Assembly (NCBI GenBank): GCA_949126835.1
Contig: OX421509.1
Location: 10,761,420-10,825,419 of the forward strand
DNA from: Anisus vortex
Lineage: Eukaryota; Mollusca; Gastropoda; Planorbidae
Direction: 5' to 3'
Length of the DNA stretch: 64,000 bases
Shown: in pieces, positions 1-12,049 of the stretch
How positions within the stretch are numbered: position 1 is the stretch's first letter
How the letters are laid out: the number at the start of each line of letters is the position of its first letter
Translations under genes and position numbers: made by a program
Notes under the pieces: model-generated
What the model saw: only the letters and a program-made list of their open reading frames with translations
The model's database searches: none
What the model was told of the DNA's origin: nothing

Positions 1-140
1 TTAGAGCAATATGTTACAATAGACATTTTTAACACAATCTTTGGTTGATTGGAATTGATCGCAAACAACCTAATGTGTATTTAAATTTAACAAAACAAAA
101 ATGCACTAGATTTACAGTGTACAAATTCAATAGTTTAGAT

Positions 141-354
141 CAGGGGTCGGCAACCTATAAATAAGGATGTACCAAAGTAGGATTTCTAATTCGTTCAGCG
201 TGCCAGCAACCTAAACGTCATCCTGCACGAGCAAACAATTTCATGTATAAGTATCTTAAAATGTCTTTATTGAGGGGTGTCCTCACCTGTGACATTGGAA
301 ATCGGTCTGCGTGCCTAATCTGGCACGTGTACCGTTGGTTGCGTACCTTTACTG
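141..354. mobile_element. hAT-like MITE fragment in intron 2 of lectin gene 1
   Basis: The block starts caggggtcggcaacc and ends with an approximate inverted copy (ggttgcgtacctttactg). This end type is common for non-autonomous hAT elements. It contains GTGCC/GGCAC pairs and no ORF. The same block lies at 20568-20798 in unit B, so it was inserted before the duplication. An 8-bp target duplication is not convincing. Confidence 0.4.
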
Positions 355-486
355 TAGATACACGCGAATGTTGAAATTAAGCTATAAGCGTCTTTCTTTC
401 ACCCCCTAAAAGATATTTACAAATGTTTAGTCCCATTTTATTTCATATATTTCATACAGAGTATAACAATGCATGAAAATACTTAC

Positions 487-3400
487 CCATGTCGCATCGC
501 TGTAGCGTTATGTTGTATGAATAGCAGGCCAGTTCTTCACTGACACACTTCATGGCGCATTGGGTGATGCTTGGTGCGTTGTCAGATTTGACAATAGTGA
601 AGGTAGCTTGATTGGGCTTCGCCAACGGACGAAATATTGTAGAATACACTGCTGCCTCAGCCGTCAAACCTTATAATTAATGGCATACAATTTTATTATA
701 ACAAAGTTAATGCATGTTAAACATTTCAAAATAAATTTTTAATATATTTAGCAGAACTACAAGCTAGAAATATTTCTTTAATTATAACAGATATTATTTA
801 TTTTTTTCTTTGTTTTATACTAGAGTTTTTTTTTATAAAAAGGTCTAAATTGCATACTATAGGTAATTTTTTTTTTTTTTTAAAAGGTCGAAAATTAATA
901 AGATGGTTGTCACTGTTATAGATATTATAGAACGTACGCATTTTATTAGATGAGGAATAAGAATGGTGTGCATGTTATTATTATGTACGAGATTGCACCA
1001 TTATATGAAAGGGAAGTACGCATGTTTTTTGTGTGATATAGCAACGCTGGATCCTAGATACAAGTCAGTTGAGATTTGGATTGTACGCAAACAAGACGTA
1101 TATGAAATGGGTCTTCGTACAAGTCTATTGTTCAAGTACAAAAAGTATTGTTGTGCTGATCTAGTGTATACCAGTGTTACAGCGACTAATTGATTAAAGA
1201 ATTGAGTATTATATTGAGTAGCCTTCGTTGATATCATTTTATGAAGTAACTGTGAGTCTTAGTCATGTGACAATGGTCGAATCACTATTAGCGTGGACTA
1301 ATTAATTTCATGCTAATAAGTTGATCAAATTATGACACTAAACACAACGGGTATGAATCATGAAGGTTTAGCTTTGTTTCCTGGTCTGGAGAGGTGTCCA
1401 TGAGTCTAAACAGCTCCAGACCTGCCAACGTCCCAAGACAAAAAAATCTGTATGGGGAAGGGGGTGGGGGGGCGCGCACAAGTTATGTATTTTCAATTAG
1501 AAGGAATCTAACTAGTCTTGTCTGTTATTAATGTAATTATTTACAATATTTAGTTAGTATCATACAGAAAATCAATATGTCCAGTTATAAAGCTAAATAC
1601 TGTAATAAGGGCTCTAGGCCTATAGTCCTATACTATAGACTATAGTTAGTCTAAATAGTAAGTAGTACTAGTAGGCATACTTAGCCAACTAAAAATGCTA
1701 GTAGGCCTCCTATATATACTTATATGGCATTGCATCGGGAGGTCTAGAGATTCATTGTTGTTGTTTTTCTTTTTGTTTTGTTTTTTAAATCATGTTATTT
1801 TTTAAATTGCTAAAAAAATTTTTATGAAAATAAGTTGTAATCGGACTTTTGCGGCCATGGTTTAACACGAATACGTTTAGTAACAACCAGGTTTGGCAAT
1901 CAAAATATTAGCCTAGGCCACGGTATGATGAAAAATAACGGAAGTGACAAAACAAAAATATTTCCGGGCTCGCTCATTTGCCTTTTGGTTTCGGATTTTC
2001 ACGATGGACAGTCCGGACGGGAAAGTAATAAAATTGAAAAATTGCCAAAAAATCGGAATTCTGAGGGCTTTGTCGGAATGTCAAAATGAAGGGTAAAAAA
2101 TTCATATAATCCCGAGAAAATCGGAGGGGTTGACAGGTCTGCAGCTCTAAATTATAAAAAAAAGACAAAGCGCAATTGAATATAATGGAGACTCTGGAAA
2201 CAGCTGGTCGATCTTGACTTTGCAGACAACTTGGTCCTCCTCTCACACACCCAACAGCAAATGCAGGAGAAATCAACAGATGTATTAAATTATTCTGCAT
2301 GCATTGGCCTTAATATCCATAGAGAGAAAAGTTAAATCATAAAGGTTAATGCAACAAGCAACTCACCAAAAGTGCTAGCAGGAGAAAGCCTAGAAGAAGT
2401 AGAAAGTTTCAATTAGGCAGCATAGTAGACAAACTAGGAGGGACCGAAGCAAAAATATAAAAGCCAGAAATGCCCAAGCAAGAGCAGCCTTTAACCAACT
2501 GAAAAAAGTTTGGTGATCCAGAATTATATTCCTGAACATAAAGTTAAGAATATTATTACGTATCAATTAATTTGTGTAATGGCTCGTCAAACGTAATAAA
2601 GAGAAGAGTATTATAAAAGAAACCCCCAAAAGAACATAAACTTTATTTAGACTCTTTAATTAAAATAAGAAAATAAAACACAAAACCAAACAAAAATAAT
2701 CTAAAGTATAGAGTTAAGTTTATCAAAATACGTTTGCGATTTAATACAGAAATAAGACAATTACCATACATAATTACAAAGTACAAAAGAAAATACAAAT
2801 TTAAACTCTAAAATATAATACACAAGAAAATTCTAATACAAATAGACAAACTATAATACAAAAGAGAATCTAATACAAATTACTACTTACAAAGATACAC
2901 TACGTAGAAAGAAAGGTTTAAAGCGCACACAGAAAACAAGCATACCGAAGACCGGTCGACCCAAGACTTGTACCAAAACTCCCAAAACAAGACGCTCAGT
3001 AAGTAAAAGAAAAAAATTATCTCGTGCTCAAGGGAGCACACAGAAATATGGGTATTGGGTCATCCTATACACAAAAAGAGAATAAATAACAATAAAAAGA
3101 CAACTTTCCTAGGTGTGCGGTCAAGCGTGACCAACACAGTTGAAAGCAAGGGAGACAAAACTATACTGGGTGCAGGGGAGATAAAAAGAAATCAACGCAC
3201 TCCAGTAAACACAGGGGAAAACACAAATTAAAAAAAATTAGGGAACGCAACAATATTTAACACCATTGTTAAGCCTATTGTGATGTATGGATCGGAAACT
3301 TGGAGAAAAACTTCCACCAATGTCAGGAAATAAACCTGCCTCAAAAGAATTATTCGTATAAGTTGGCTAGAAACCATCAGTAATGAAGAACTCTGGCAAC

Positions 3401-6400
3401 GAACTAAACAGAGGCCCGTGGAAGAGGAACTTTCCCAAAAAGAGATGGAAATGGATTGGCCACACCCTCAGAAAATCGACATACAGTGCTACTCGGCAAG
3501 CGCTCACTTGGAACCCCAGAGCAAAAGGAAAAGAAGTTGGCCGAGAAACACCTGGAGGCACGAAATGGAAACGGATGTTAAAAAAGTAGTGCTAAATTGG
3601 GGTCAAATAGAGAAATCGACTCAGGATCGGGATACCTCGAGGACTCTTGTTTGCCGTCTATGTCCCAAGTGGGGCAAAGGCATAAGTAAGTAAAAATGTT
3701 AGATTGTTGTAATTCCGGCCCATCAGCATGGAAGGTAATATAAGGCCTTTCTGTTAACGTTGTTGTCATAATTTTCTTATATCCAATTTATTGTTGTTAA
3801 ATATTTAAATTCTGTAGTACAGTTGGATGTCTTTAATATAGTTTATCATATATTTCGGTTTAATTTAGTTGAAATGTTCATGAAGAATTCTATAGTAATA
3901 GTAATTACGTCAAATTTCACTAAATGTATTGCATTCTAACAAAATGTTACTCACCCAGAAAAAGTAACAAACTCCAAAAGAAGTAGTTTACAACATTCTT
4001 GGTGTTAAAAATGTCAGACATTCTTGAAGCTGTTATAGCAAACAAGATTATGGAGAGAAATGGAAATCTTAGAGAAGAAATCTTTATCGATCTGCATTCA
4101 ATAGACTCTTGGTGATACATATTTAATGTTCATGTGTCATTGGTAATCTATTGTTGTCTATAAGAAATAATAGTTGATTTTTTTCGGACGGCGCGATGCT
4201 AGCTGAGTGTTATTCTTCTATCAGTAGTCAATTAATAACGTCGTTTTTTTTTTCATTTGAGAAGTAAATATGTCAATGTTAAAAGACGTTATTATCTTAT
4301 CTTATACATTACTGACAATCCTTCTATAAAGAAGAGTGTTGAATCCTGCATACATCCGTGGTTTATGTTAGTGCTCGAGTAATGTTGATGTCAATGTCTA
4401 TTTATTCAAGAAGAAGCTTCGTTCGGGCTGTCATTGTAAGGTGTAATCAAGCATCCAGTAATACAAATACTTCACATGTTTCGACTACATTCAAGTCGGA
4501 GTAAAAAACACATACAGATAGTATTAAAGCAATGAACTTCTTATAGTTGTCAGACATATATTATTAATATGCAAATCTTTTATAGAAAGCAGGCAACAAA
4601 TACAACTGAAAATTATTTGTAATTCACGTGAAAGTCCTCTCAGATTGTATTTAAAAACATACATCTATAATTGAAGCACATTATGAACAATACAATTACT
4701 CTTATACAATAAACTGAAAGTAAGCAAGAAGAGCTACTGTTTGACGGCTTAGTCGAATTAAAGTCTTAAATATAGCCATTTCTTGTCTGGTATCAATAAA
4801 GATGTTTCTTTATTAAAAAACAAACAAACATGTTGTGTAATTAAATTATGAGGACTGGCTGTTGAAGCTGAGGTTACTGAAAAATGCAACAACACATTAA
4901 AATGAGTTGAACACGCATTTGAAAGTTCACTTTTAAACATATATTGATCTTTTTTTTCTTTTGCTACTAAAAAGGATTAGCGTTCAAACTGCACATAATA
5001 TTGCCCTTAAATCAATGGGGAAAAAAGCGAAGTTTTCTAATTCCAGCAAAGTGTCTCATTTTCATGGATCAATGTTCCCATAGAAGATCAAGCCAAACAT
5101 TGTTGAGCTAAATTCAATCCAATTAAATCTGGATTTTTAATTTTTTTAATTATTTTTTTTTTAGGGGGGGGGGGGGGTGAGGGGATTTTCAATCATAACG
5201 AGTTTTAAATGCAACAAGTTTTCAGAAAGAAAGGAAGCTGCTAAAAATTTTCTTTTCCTATTCTCAACTGCTAGAAATCGCTACATGAAGCATTTATCGG
5301 TTTGAGAAAAAAATGCATTTACATTAATCATACAGTTTTTGAAAGATTTGATTTCAAATCAAGCACACAAAAATTTGACCAAACCCACGATCACTCATAA
5401 GCCTGTTTAGAGCTTAAAGTGACCAACCATGTAACTGATAATGGAGAATTTCGGGACACGGTGGCCCCGTTTGGGTAAGCCACTGAAAATATTATGTTTG
5501 TGTACCGAAAGTTGTGGTTTTAAGCACCGAAAGTCTTGGTTTTGAGCACCGAAAGTATTGGGTTTTTATCTTGATTTAGGCCAAGGTATCTTTAAGTCCA
5601 GCTGTGATCGTACTTTAAATTAGTTGCGTTCAACAAAGCCTAGGCGACTGTGATTTGTGCTGGCCACACAATCCCTCGTATGCCGAGGCCACGTGTGACC
5701 GCTGCTTTATGCGCTTATAAAATAAATAGGGCCGAATGGGATACTTTACTGGGTTTTTTAAATTTGTTATTTTAATGTCAGGGTATTGTGTGGCCAGCAT
5801 GGTACTCAAATTAATGCTCGTCCACTCAGAGAGTGAGTACTCCGGAATGTGACATTATCCCTATGGTCACTCTTTGTTCATCAATCACTGCCTTGTTTGT
5901 CTATAGACTATGATGGCAGAGATATAGCTTATACGTTGTGATGGCTACCTGAACTTAATTGAGTTAAAGTAAAAGCGGCAGTGCAGTGTGTTGTTTACAC
6001 AATCACCTAGCATGCCATGGCCACAGAAACCGTCGAACGCTGAAACAGAGTGCAGAACGAAGTAAAATCACATCGTCTAGAAAACTAGGGAGTATTTTCA
6101 GACGCATGCAGACGAACATTTGAATGTGAATTTTGTACAGTTTTGAAATTTTTCCAGACGGTAATTAAACTGATTTTTCCCGTGAATATCTTGGTTGTCA
6201 AAAAAAGGGTTGGGCTGTCTGTCAGTCATGCGCTAGCCAATCAAATAATTTAGGAGGGATTCACCAACCTATTCAATTGGCTACTTTATATTGAAGATGG
6301 AATTATAGGTTAATAGAGAAATATAGTCAAGGGAAAGAATTCTAGAATTACAAAAGTTACCATAAAAATACAATGAAATTAATTCCTTTAAAACAATAAT

Positions 6401-7695
6401 TGAAATCAAGTTCTAGTATAGTCTATCTATGATTGAAAAAACAGTTCACTCTGAACTCGTGAAAATACGCAGATAGAAAGAGGCGGGGAAAGGTGACAGG
6501 TGACAGAGAGTTAGTAAAAGGTTAAGTTGACACTCGGACTTTCTAGTGCATAGATCAACAACCTACGGTACGCGTGCCATGCAGAGCGATTTTCAATGGC
6601 ACGCGGATGATCCTCAAAAAGGCAATTAAAGTCTCTTCTACACAAAAAAATTGGGTGCTTGAGCTGTATAACTTTTAGGAAGATGGCTAGCTTAATGAAT
6701 TCAATAGGTTTCCGGCTCCTTTTCTAGTGGAATGAAGTGGAAATAAGATGAATAGAAATATTTGTAAATCGTACATTTTATGGACTTGTGTTTTATTTCC
6801 AATTGGATACATTGAATTATAATAATTTTTATGGATGCTGTGAACGAATATATGAATAATAAACATGTTATTGCTGCTAATAAGAGTCATCAACTTATTT
6901 TATAGTTTGTGTGTCTGTAGTTGAAGATTTGAGAATACGTTATAAATAATCCTACTAAAGAGATCAAATAACCATAGGCGTCAGAGAGGAAACTCAACAT
7001 AATCTCTACAACAGTCTTAGTAACAGTCAAAGAAAATAGTTGCCTTGAAAGGATCTAGGCATCGTCTCGTCCAGGCCGAACACCTGGAATCTGATTAAAA
7101 GAGTTCCCTCCCCCCCCCCCCCCTTTTTATCTCTTTATCATTCCATCATAGCAAGCTAAAGCGCTTAACAACAATAATAAACAGCAGTCTGTGTTCCTTT
7201 GATTTAGATAGACTATGAACTGGCCGTCGACCGCGGCCTAAAATAAACAACCGGTGCTGTTGCATCGGTCAAGCTCAGGAATACCTTGCTGGTATTACAC
7301 TTTTCTATAAAAAGAATGGATTGGGCCCGGAAACTATATTCTTAAAGCCAAAGTTTTATAAACATAATTTTAATTGGACTTGTATCTGTTTTTATCTTAC
7401 TGTATATAGAACTGTTGCACTATTTTACATTTAAAATGGGAGCATACAATTCATACATTCTTTATTTGGAGAAAACTCTTTGTATACATTTTTGTAATAA
7501 GTCAAACAATTTCAAGGGGAAAAAAACTTATAATAAAAAAAAATAACCAAAACATTTATTATATTTAAAGAAAATCAAAAGCTAAGACTACAAGTTACCA
7601 ATTATCGTAGTATTTAAAAAAAATATGTACTTACCCATACACAAAATCCAATAGTAATAGTTCACTGCATAATTGGTCTTGAAATGTTCAGTCAT
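487..7695 (-). CDS. C-type lectin gene 1, 5' part (exons 1-2), runs off the left edge
   Basis: Two coding exons are visible. Exon 1 (7635-7695) encodes 20 residues beginning MTEHFKTN and a Tyr/Trp-rich stretch that should act as a secretion signal. It ends at a GTAAGT donor. Exon 2 (487-669, 183 nt) follows a TATAAG acceptor, ends at GTAAGT, and encodes a PAN/apple-like module with cysteines spaced C-x3-C-x6-C-x9-C. Phases are 1/1, as in genes 2 and 3. The lectin-domain exons would lie left of base 1. The intron between them (670-7634) is swollen by a LINE, a solo LTR and SINE pieces. Exon 2 differs from gene 2 at about 9 of 61 residues, so this is a recent paralogue. Function is inferred from gene 2: a secreted, probably sugar-binding protein. 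No broken codon is seen in the two exons, but whether the gene is intact cannot be judged. Confidence 0.72.
670..2164. other. Intron 1 of lectin gene 1, no gene seen
   Basis: AT-rich intron sequence with poly-T runs and a G-rich run near 1460-1475. A short piece at 1365-1430 resembles the 5' part of the plus-strand SINE at 24850 (tggtctggagaggtgtcc). The open frames at 963-1237 overlap on both strands and show no domain or composition of coding DNA. Confidence 0.4.
2165..3695 (+). pseudogene. RTE-like LINE 3' part, split by a solo LTR
   Basis: The first piece (2165-2553) reads in broken frames as the [20 protein letters not shown] part of a reverse transcriptase, followed by GLNIHREKS and an [15 protein letters not shown] stretch typical of RTE elements. 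The second piece (3253-3695) continues directly with [14 protein letters not shown] and a basic C-terminus ending in [10 protein letters not shown] and the RTE-like tail taagtaagtaa. Stops and frame changes make it non-functional. The two pieces join exactly across the 2554-3252 insertion, so one LINE copy was split. It lies in intron 1 of lectin gene 1, antisense to the gene. Confidence 0.75.
2554..3252 (-). mobile_element. Solo LTR (Ty3/gypsy type) inside the RTE-like LINE
   Basis: A 699-bp block interrupts the LINE. Read on the minus strand it begins TGTTGCG and ends ACGTAATA, a degraded form of the TGTTACG...CGTAACA ends of gypsy LTRs. It is flanked by ATAT on both sides (2550-2553 and 3253-3256), the same 4-bp target as El2 and the solo LTR at 40489. 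There is no coding capacity. Polarity and exact ends are inferred from the split LINE and the short terminal inverted repeat. Confidence 0.6.
3696..5500. other. Intron 1 of lectin gene 1, AT-rich, no gene seen
   Basis: No coding frame with a recognisable domain. It holds poly-T runs and a G13-type homopolymer near 5165-5178, both likely assembly weak points. Nothing else could be assigned. Confidence 0.35.
5501..5570 (+). repeat. Short tandem repeat, about 23 bp, three copies
   Basis: Three adjacent, slightly diverged copies of a unit like agcaccgaaagtcttggttt. No function is apparent. Confidence 0.55.
5640..5755 (+). mobile_element. SINE family A, 3' fragment
   Basis: It contains tgctggccacacaat, a GCC..GGCCAC block and the terminal gggatactttact shared with the copies at 24850-25075 (plus) and 12430-12680 (minus). 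A further short piece with ccatggccacagaaacc lies at 5970-6050. Confidence 0.5.
6550..6625. mobile_element. hAT-like MITE fragment
   Basis: The stretch caacctacggtacgcgtgcc followed by agcgattttcaatggcacgc matches, in inverted order, the end of the block at 141-354 and the hAT relic at 47685-49220. Only an end fragment is recognisable. Confidence 0.35.
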
Positions 7696-7911
7696 TTTGG
7701 GTGTGGTAGCGGCATTCAATGTAAAAAATACCAGGAGAGAACCGAAAGTGCCAACGCAGTCGTTATAGAATGAGATTCCCAAGAGATAAATATTTTATGA
7801 TACGATTGGAATGGCTTCTTTTATTTGAAGACTTCACAAAGATGTCAGACCAAAGATAAGTCAATCCAATATGTTAATATGTTTTGATCAGTCTTCCAAT
7901 GTCTCTATTGA

Positions 7912-7919
7912 TATTTATA
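7912..7919 (-). promoter_or_regulatory. TATA-like box of lectin gene 1
   Basis: TATAAATA on the minus strand lies 217 bp upstream of the ATG. The equivalent box of gene 2 at 23121-23128 lies 215 bp upstream within conserved flanks (ctctattg, aaaaatt). Conservation of sequence and distance supports it. A 5' UTR of about 190 bp would follow. Confidence 0.4.
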
Positions 7920-7969
7920 AAAAATTGATTAGCTGTGTGTGTCTGTGCTGGGTCACATAGTCGAAGGCT

Positions 7970-8115
7970 CTTTGTACAATTTTCAACCTATTGTTCAATT
8001 TTCAGACATTTGTGCAGTTTTCAGCCATTTGTTCAATTTTTAGCCCTTGGTGCAATTTTCAGCCATAATTTGTGCAATTTTCAGACATGAGTGCAATTTT
8101 CAGACATTTATTGAG
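7970..8115. repeat. Promoter-proximal 18-20 bp repeat, about 8 copies (gene 1)
   Basis: Degenerate tandem copies of a unit like atttgtgcaattttcagcc lie about 275-420 bp upstream of the gene 1 ATG. The core TTGTGCAAT fits the general C/EBP (bZIP) pattern T-K-N-N-G-N-A-A-K. The paralogous array of gene 2 has about 19 copies. That it binds a factor is inference. Confidence 0.6.
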
Positions 8116-8266
8116 CAATTTCCAGCCATTCCATACAGTTGCGTAGAACGGAGCGCATGGTGGTGGTGGGGGGGATGGGTCTTAATATAGGTGGTGTAGA
8201 GGGAAAATGTGAGGGGCAAACAGCGCAAAGTAAGGGAAAGGTAGAGAATACTTGTTGAAATAGTGC

Positions 8267-8345
8267 ACATATAACCAAATATTGAATCTACATACCTTGC
8301 ACATATAGCCAATTATTGAATCTACATACCTTGCACATATAACCA
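8267..8345. repeat. Tandem repeat of about 31 bp, 2-3 copies
   Basis: Copies contain attgaatctacataccttgc followed by acatataaccaa. Unit B has a single version at about 23680. The CACTA-like element at 8348 inserted into the last copy, and its other side resumes with tattgaatctacat. Confidence 0.6.
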
Positions 8346-8602
8346 ATCACTATGTAATAACATTTTTGTTTATGCTAATTTTTTAATGTTTCTTACATAA
8401 TTTTGGTATGCTGATTCCAGTGGTACCATTGGTTTTTCTCTATCATCAAGATCTCTTGAGAAAAAGCACAAAGTATATTTTGGAGTTTGTGTATATGTGT
8501 AATGCATTTATAACATTATATATATATGTGTGCTGATTTTAACTATATTCTTTTGTTTATTTTTATTTTAACTAATTGTAACTGTTATATGAAGTGGTGA
8601 AT

Positions 8603-11463
8603 ATGTCTAGTAGATCCTGCAAGCTTTTTCCTGACCCATTCTTTTATGTGTGTGGTTATTATATTAGTCCAACACAAACTAAACATAACATTGTCAGTGG
8701 TACAAAATTATTTACTGCATATAATGCTTATTTTGGCATGTGTCACGACCTTGGACTTAAATCGTGACACTTAGCACACATAGATAGATTATAGCGTAGA
8801 TAGTAGTATAGAACCATAGGTTAGCGTAGAGTTTAGATTAGATAGGATGAGAGTAGTCTGACGCCATTATCTTCCCATTCTGTCACGTAATATGAACACC
8901 CCGCCACGCCCTTCTTCACCTGTTCCTTAACCTTTCACTACAGTCCTCTTTTAGTCCCAGAGTTTGCTAATTAAATACGATCAATTGGTACAAACCGCGA
9001 ATGAATGATGTATACGTGTGTGAATATCTTAATGTATATATTTCTATTATATTTCCAACTATTTATTCATTCATGTTATTATTTCAATCTATTTATTCAT
9101 TCATGTTGTTATTTCAACATGTTGTGTGTAGCCATTACGCTATAAAACTCCCTTGTACACACACCCCTACCCACCACCGCTAAAACCCCACTTACCCTCC
9201 CCTTCTCCTACCACCCAAGGGCGGCGACTCGTTAGCTAACTTTTGAGACGGTCAACGTTTTCGGATCTACTTAATATTCCTCGGCCGAAACCTCCCCCCC
9301 CCCCCATTTGAGTGACCACGTCAAACTCTTTCAAAGGGAGATAAATTTCCTCCACTCAGCATGACGTATGTATCGATCGTCTTTTATCTAGACTACCCCC
9401 ACCCACTTCGACCCCCCCCCTCGGTCTCCCTTGTTCACCCACTTCGACTCCCCCGTCTCCCTTGTTCACCCCGCTGAGTCGGGGCGGTAGTAATTAATTC
9501 ATCTACACCCCACTCCAACCGCAGTTTGGCGGCGTAATTGTTAAACCTCCCCCCTCCCCCCAAAATTCCATCTCCCTCCAAATACATCTATCTTTATGTA
9601 AATATATGTTCGAAAGGACCAATGGGAATTATATGTATATCTAACTTAATGTGACCACCCAATCAAACTGAGGAGTCTCACGTGACTAATGTTCACGTAA
9701 AAGCCGCTCAACTAAATCTTAATCTTAAATGGTTTTTAGGGCACTTCGGCTCAAGCGTTAGGTGGAGAAACTTGTCCGATTCTAGCCTCCACGTATTCAG
9801 TTCGTTCCATAGGATATACCGCCCGCATGTGTATAGATAGATATTTTGCCAGTATAAGTATTTTCATGAACATAGCTACGTTTCCTAATGTTGAATAACC
9901 TAGCAGTACCATGTGTTGAGTGTTGACTGAAGCCTGTGCAAATTCGTATATGTATCTTGCCATTGAGTAAAGAATTGAAATGATAATAAACGCCTGAACT
10001 TAACCAGCGATTTATTTGCCTACTTAGAACTGTCTGTTGTATCCGTCATAATATCTAACGAGCCAGGAGAGACATAATAATTATTCCAGGGCGATTCCAG
10101 TCACGGTAACTCATACCCCACGACAACCTGCCACCACTACCCCCCACTCACCTACTACTCCACACCCCTCTCATTGTCCAACTTCTGCCAGGTTGATGTC
10201 CTAATCCTAAACACATCCTGACAAACAGTACCATATACTAAGCGTTAGACTTTCCTGTGCATATATCTCAAGTACTATATCGCTCCCCGCATATTAGATA
10301 GATATATATATCTGTTTAGCCAGTAATCGTATTTCCAGTAGTATAGTTGTGTAGCCTAACTTTGGATTCCATAACATTAGCATATACTAGTGCCAACGTT
10401 ACTGTATAACTTCATATGTATATCTCATCATTGGATATTCGAAACGTAATAAACACCTGAACTGCAACCAGTGATTTGCTTGATTATCTTAGAACTGTTT
10501 GTTTGTATACACTGTAACATCTGAAACGAGCCAGGAGAGAGATAATCATTGTTCCAGGACGATTGCAGCAGCATCGGTATCTCATACCCCACGACAACCA
10601 GCCACCATTAACCATTAACCCCACGACCACCAGCCACCATTAACCCCACTCAACCACCCCCACCCCCCGCACCCCTCTCAGTGTCAACATTGTGACGAGT
10701 TGGTCTCCCGCACGGGAACATCGTGACAGCATGGCTATGGGAGATTAGGACAAATCGTAGGTACCACACTACAGTTGTGGCAGATGCAGATAAACTCTGG
10801 AAGGATGACAGTGTGGAATTCGAAAGTCAATGCCCTTTGCAATTCCGAGAATATGAATTGAACCAACGAATCATTATGATGACTGATACCTGTTGAGAAT
10901 ATCTTACTACCACCCTTTCAAATTAAACCAGGTCTTTTCAAACAATTTGTTAAAGCATTAAACCCAGCTAGTGCAGCGTTCCAGCACATTCTGCAGATCT
11001 TTTCTAAGGTGTCAGATGCAAACAATTCAGCAAGTATATTCGTTGGTCCACAGATTAAAGTTATAAAGTAATGTTGGCATGTAAGAAGCTGGAAGACAAC
11101 ATTTTTGCTGTTGAAAAAGAGGCATGGATTGCGTTTAGACATGTTATTCATAGTTTTTTAGGCAAAAATAAGAGTGATAACTACAAAAAGCTAGTGGAAA
11201 ACTTAATTGTACGGTATGCAGATATGTAATGCAGAATGTCAATAAAGCTGCATTAGCTGCATTCAAACTTGGAATTTTTCAGACCAAATTTGGGTGATGT
11301 GAGTAAAGAGCACGGAGAACGTTTTCATCAGAATATTCTTGCAATGGAGAAAAGATACCAGGGCAGATGGGATGCAGCTATGATCGGTGACTACAACTGG
11401 TGTTTGATACGCGATGACGACAAACTTCACAATAGTAAACAATGTTCTACTGTTCACTTCTAG
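8603..11463 (+). pseudogene. Pseudogene of a multi-copy invertebrate protein family of unknown function
   Basis: Piece 1 (8603-8740) starts with ATG and reads MSSRSCK, then a C-x2-C pair (YVCGYY) and ends YNAYFGM. After the inserted element the same frame goes on at 10731 with GD-stop-DKS, a VPHY and CGRC pair, then SMPFAIP and NHYDD. A central deletion near 10890 joins it to ILLPPFQIKPGLFKQFVKALN, FVGPQIK, FLGKNKSDNYKKLVEN, and the C-terminus with HGERFHQNILAMEKRYQGRW and GDYNWCL. I recognise these motifs from long predicted proteins found in many copies in arthropod, cnidarian and mollusc genomes. No function is known to me. Several in-frame stops (some at expected Gln/Trp codons), two frameshifts and the deletion make it non-functional. 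The last 64 codons (11269-11463) are still open. Confidence 0.65.
8741..10728. mobile_element. 2-kb TG...CA element (large solo LTR or similar) nested in the pseudogene
   Basis: It begins TGTCACGACC and ends ATCGTGACA, an 8-bp terminal inverted repeat TGTCACGA/TCGTGACA, and is flanked by GCATG at 8736-8740 and 10729-10733. Removing it with one GCATG restores the host pseudogene frame. C-rich, no domain-coding ORF. It contains a diverged direct repeat of about 460 bp (about 9835-10140 against 10296-10605), each with aataaac.cctgaact and gagccaggagaga. A third TCGTGACA lies at 8762-8769. A long solo LTR with an internal duplication fits best. A non-autonomous DNA element is the alternative. Confidence 0.6.
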
Positions 11464-12049
11464 TGTTTTTTTTTAGATTGGGAGAGACAATTACATTACA
11501 ACATAATTTAAAATTATGTAATATATGTATGTAACGTGATGTAAGATGACGTTTTGTAACATTACATAACAATTTTGAGCTAGTAATTGTTATATATTGA
11601 CAACGTTGTATCTCATGCAATACGATTAATATTGATTAGGCTTTATACTATATGATAAATTGATTTTTTTTGTTTTATGATGAAAGGGTTGATGCAATAA
11701 AAAAATAATGTCATATTCAGACTCAGCATGCTCAAAATAAGAAACATACAAAAATTTAGATAAACAGAGAAAAAGGTTGTTTTTTTGTTACTTGGTGAAT
11801 TATTGAATCTACATATCTATATTAAATTTTTTTTTAATAAAATAAAAAGTTTTTTTTAATAAAATTAATACTTTGAAAAGCAATTGTCGGTTTTGGAAAA
11901 CAACGAGGGGGGCGTTGGGAAGGGCGCCTATCCCCCCTTCCCATCCCCCACCCACACAAAAACGCCTATGGTTTTAATCAAGTATAATGTACAGAATAAC
12001 AATGCTGATTACAATATAGTTTTTGCTTAAATCTTAAGGTTAGTGTTAA

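Larger units (their letters stand above)
8348..11797 (+). mobile_element. CACTA-like DNA element carrying an uncharacterised-protein pseudogene
   Basis: The segment is absent from the matching place in unit B. It starts CACTATGTAATAAC and ends with an approximate inverted copy (gttacttggtg, i.e. CACCAAGTAAC), and is flanked by AAT at 8345-8347 and 11798-11800. CACT ends with a 3-bp target duplication are typical of the CMC/EnSpm superfamily. The only coding content is the pseudogene at 8603-11463. The TIRs match at only about 12 of 20 positions, so the superfamily label is an inference. A younger 2-kb element sits inside at 8741-10728. Confidence 0.45.

Noticed and set aside
3383..3693. Two overlapping basic frames that could pass as small genes
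   Set aside because: They are the frame-broken C-terminus of the RTE-like LINE.
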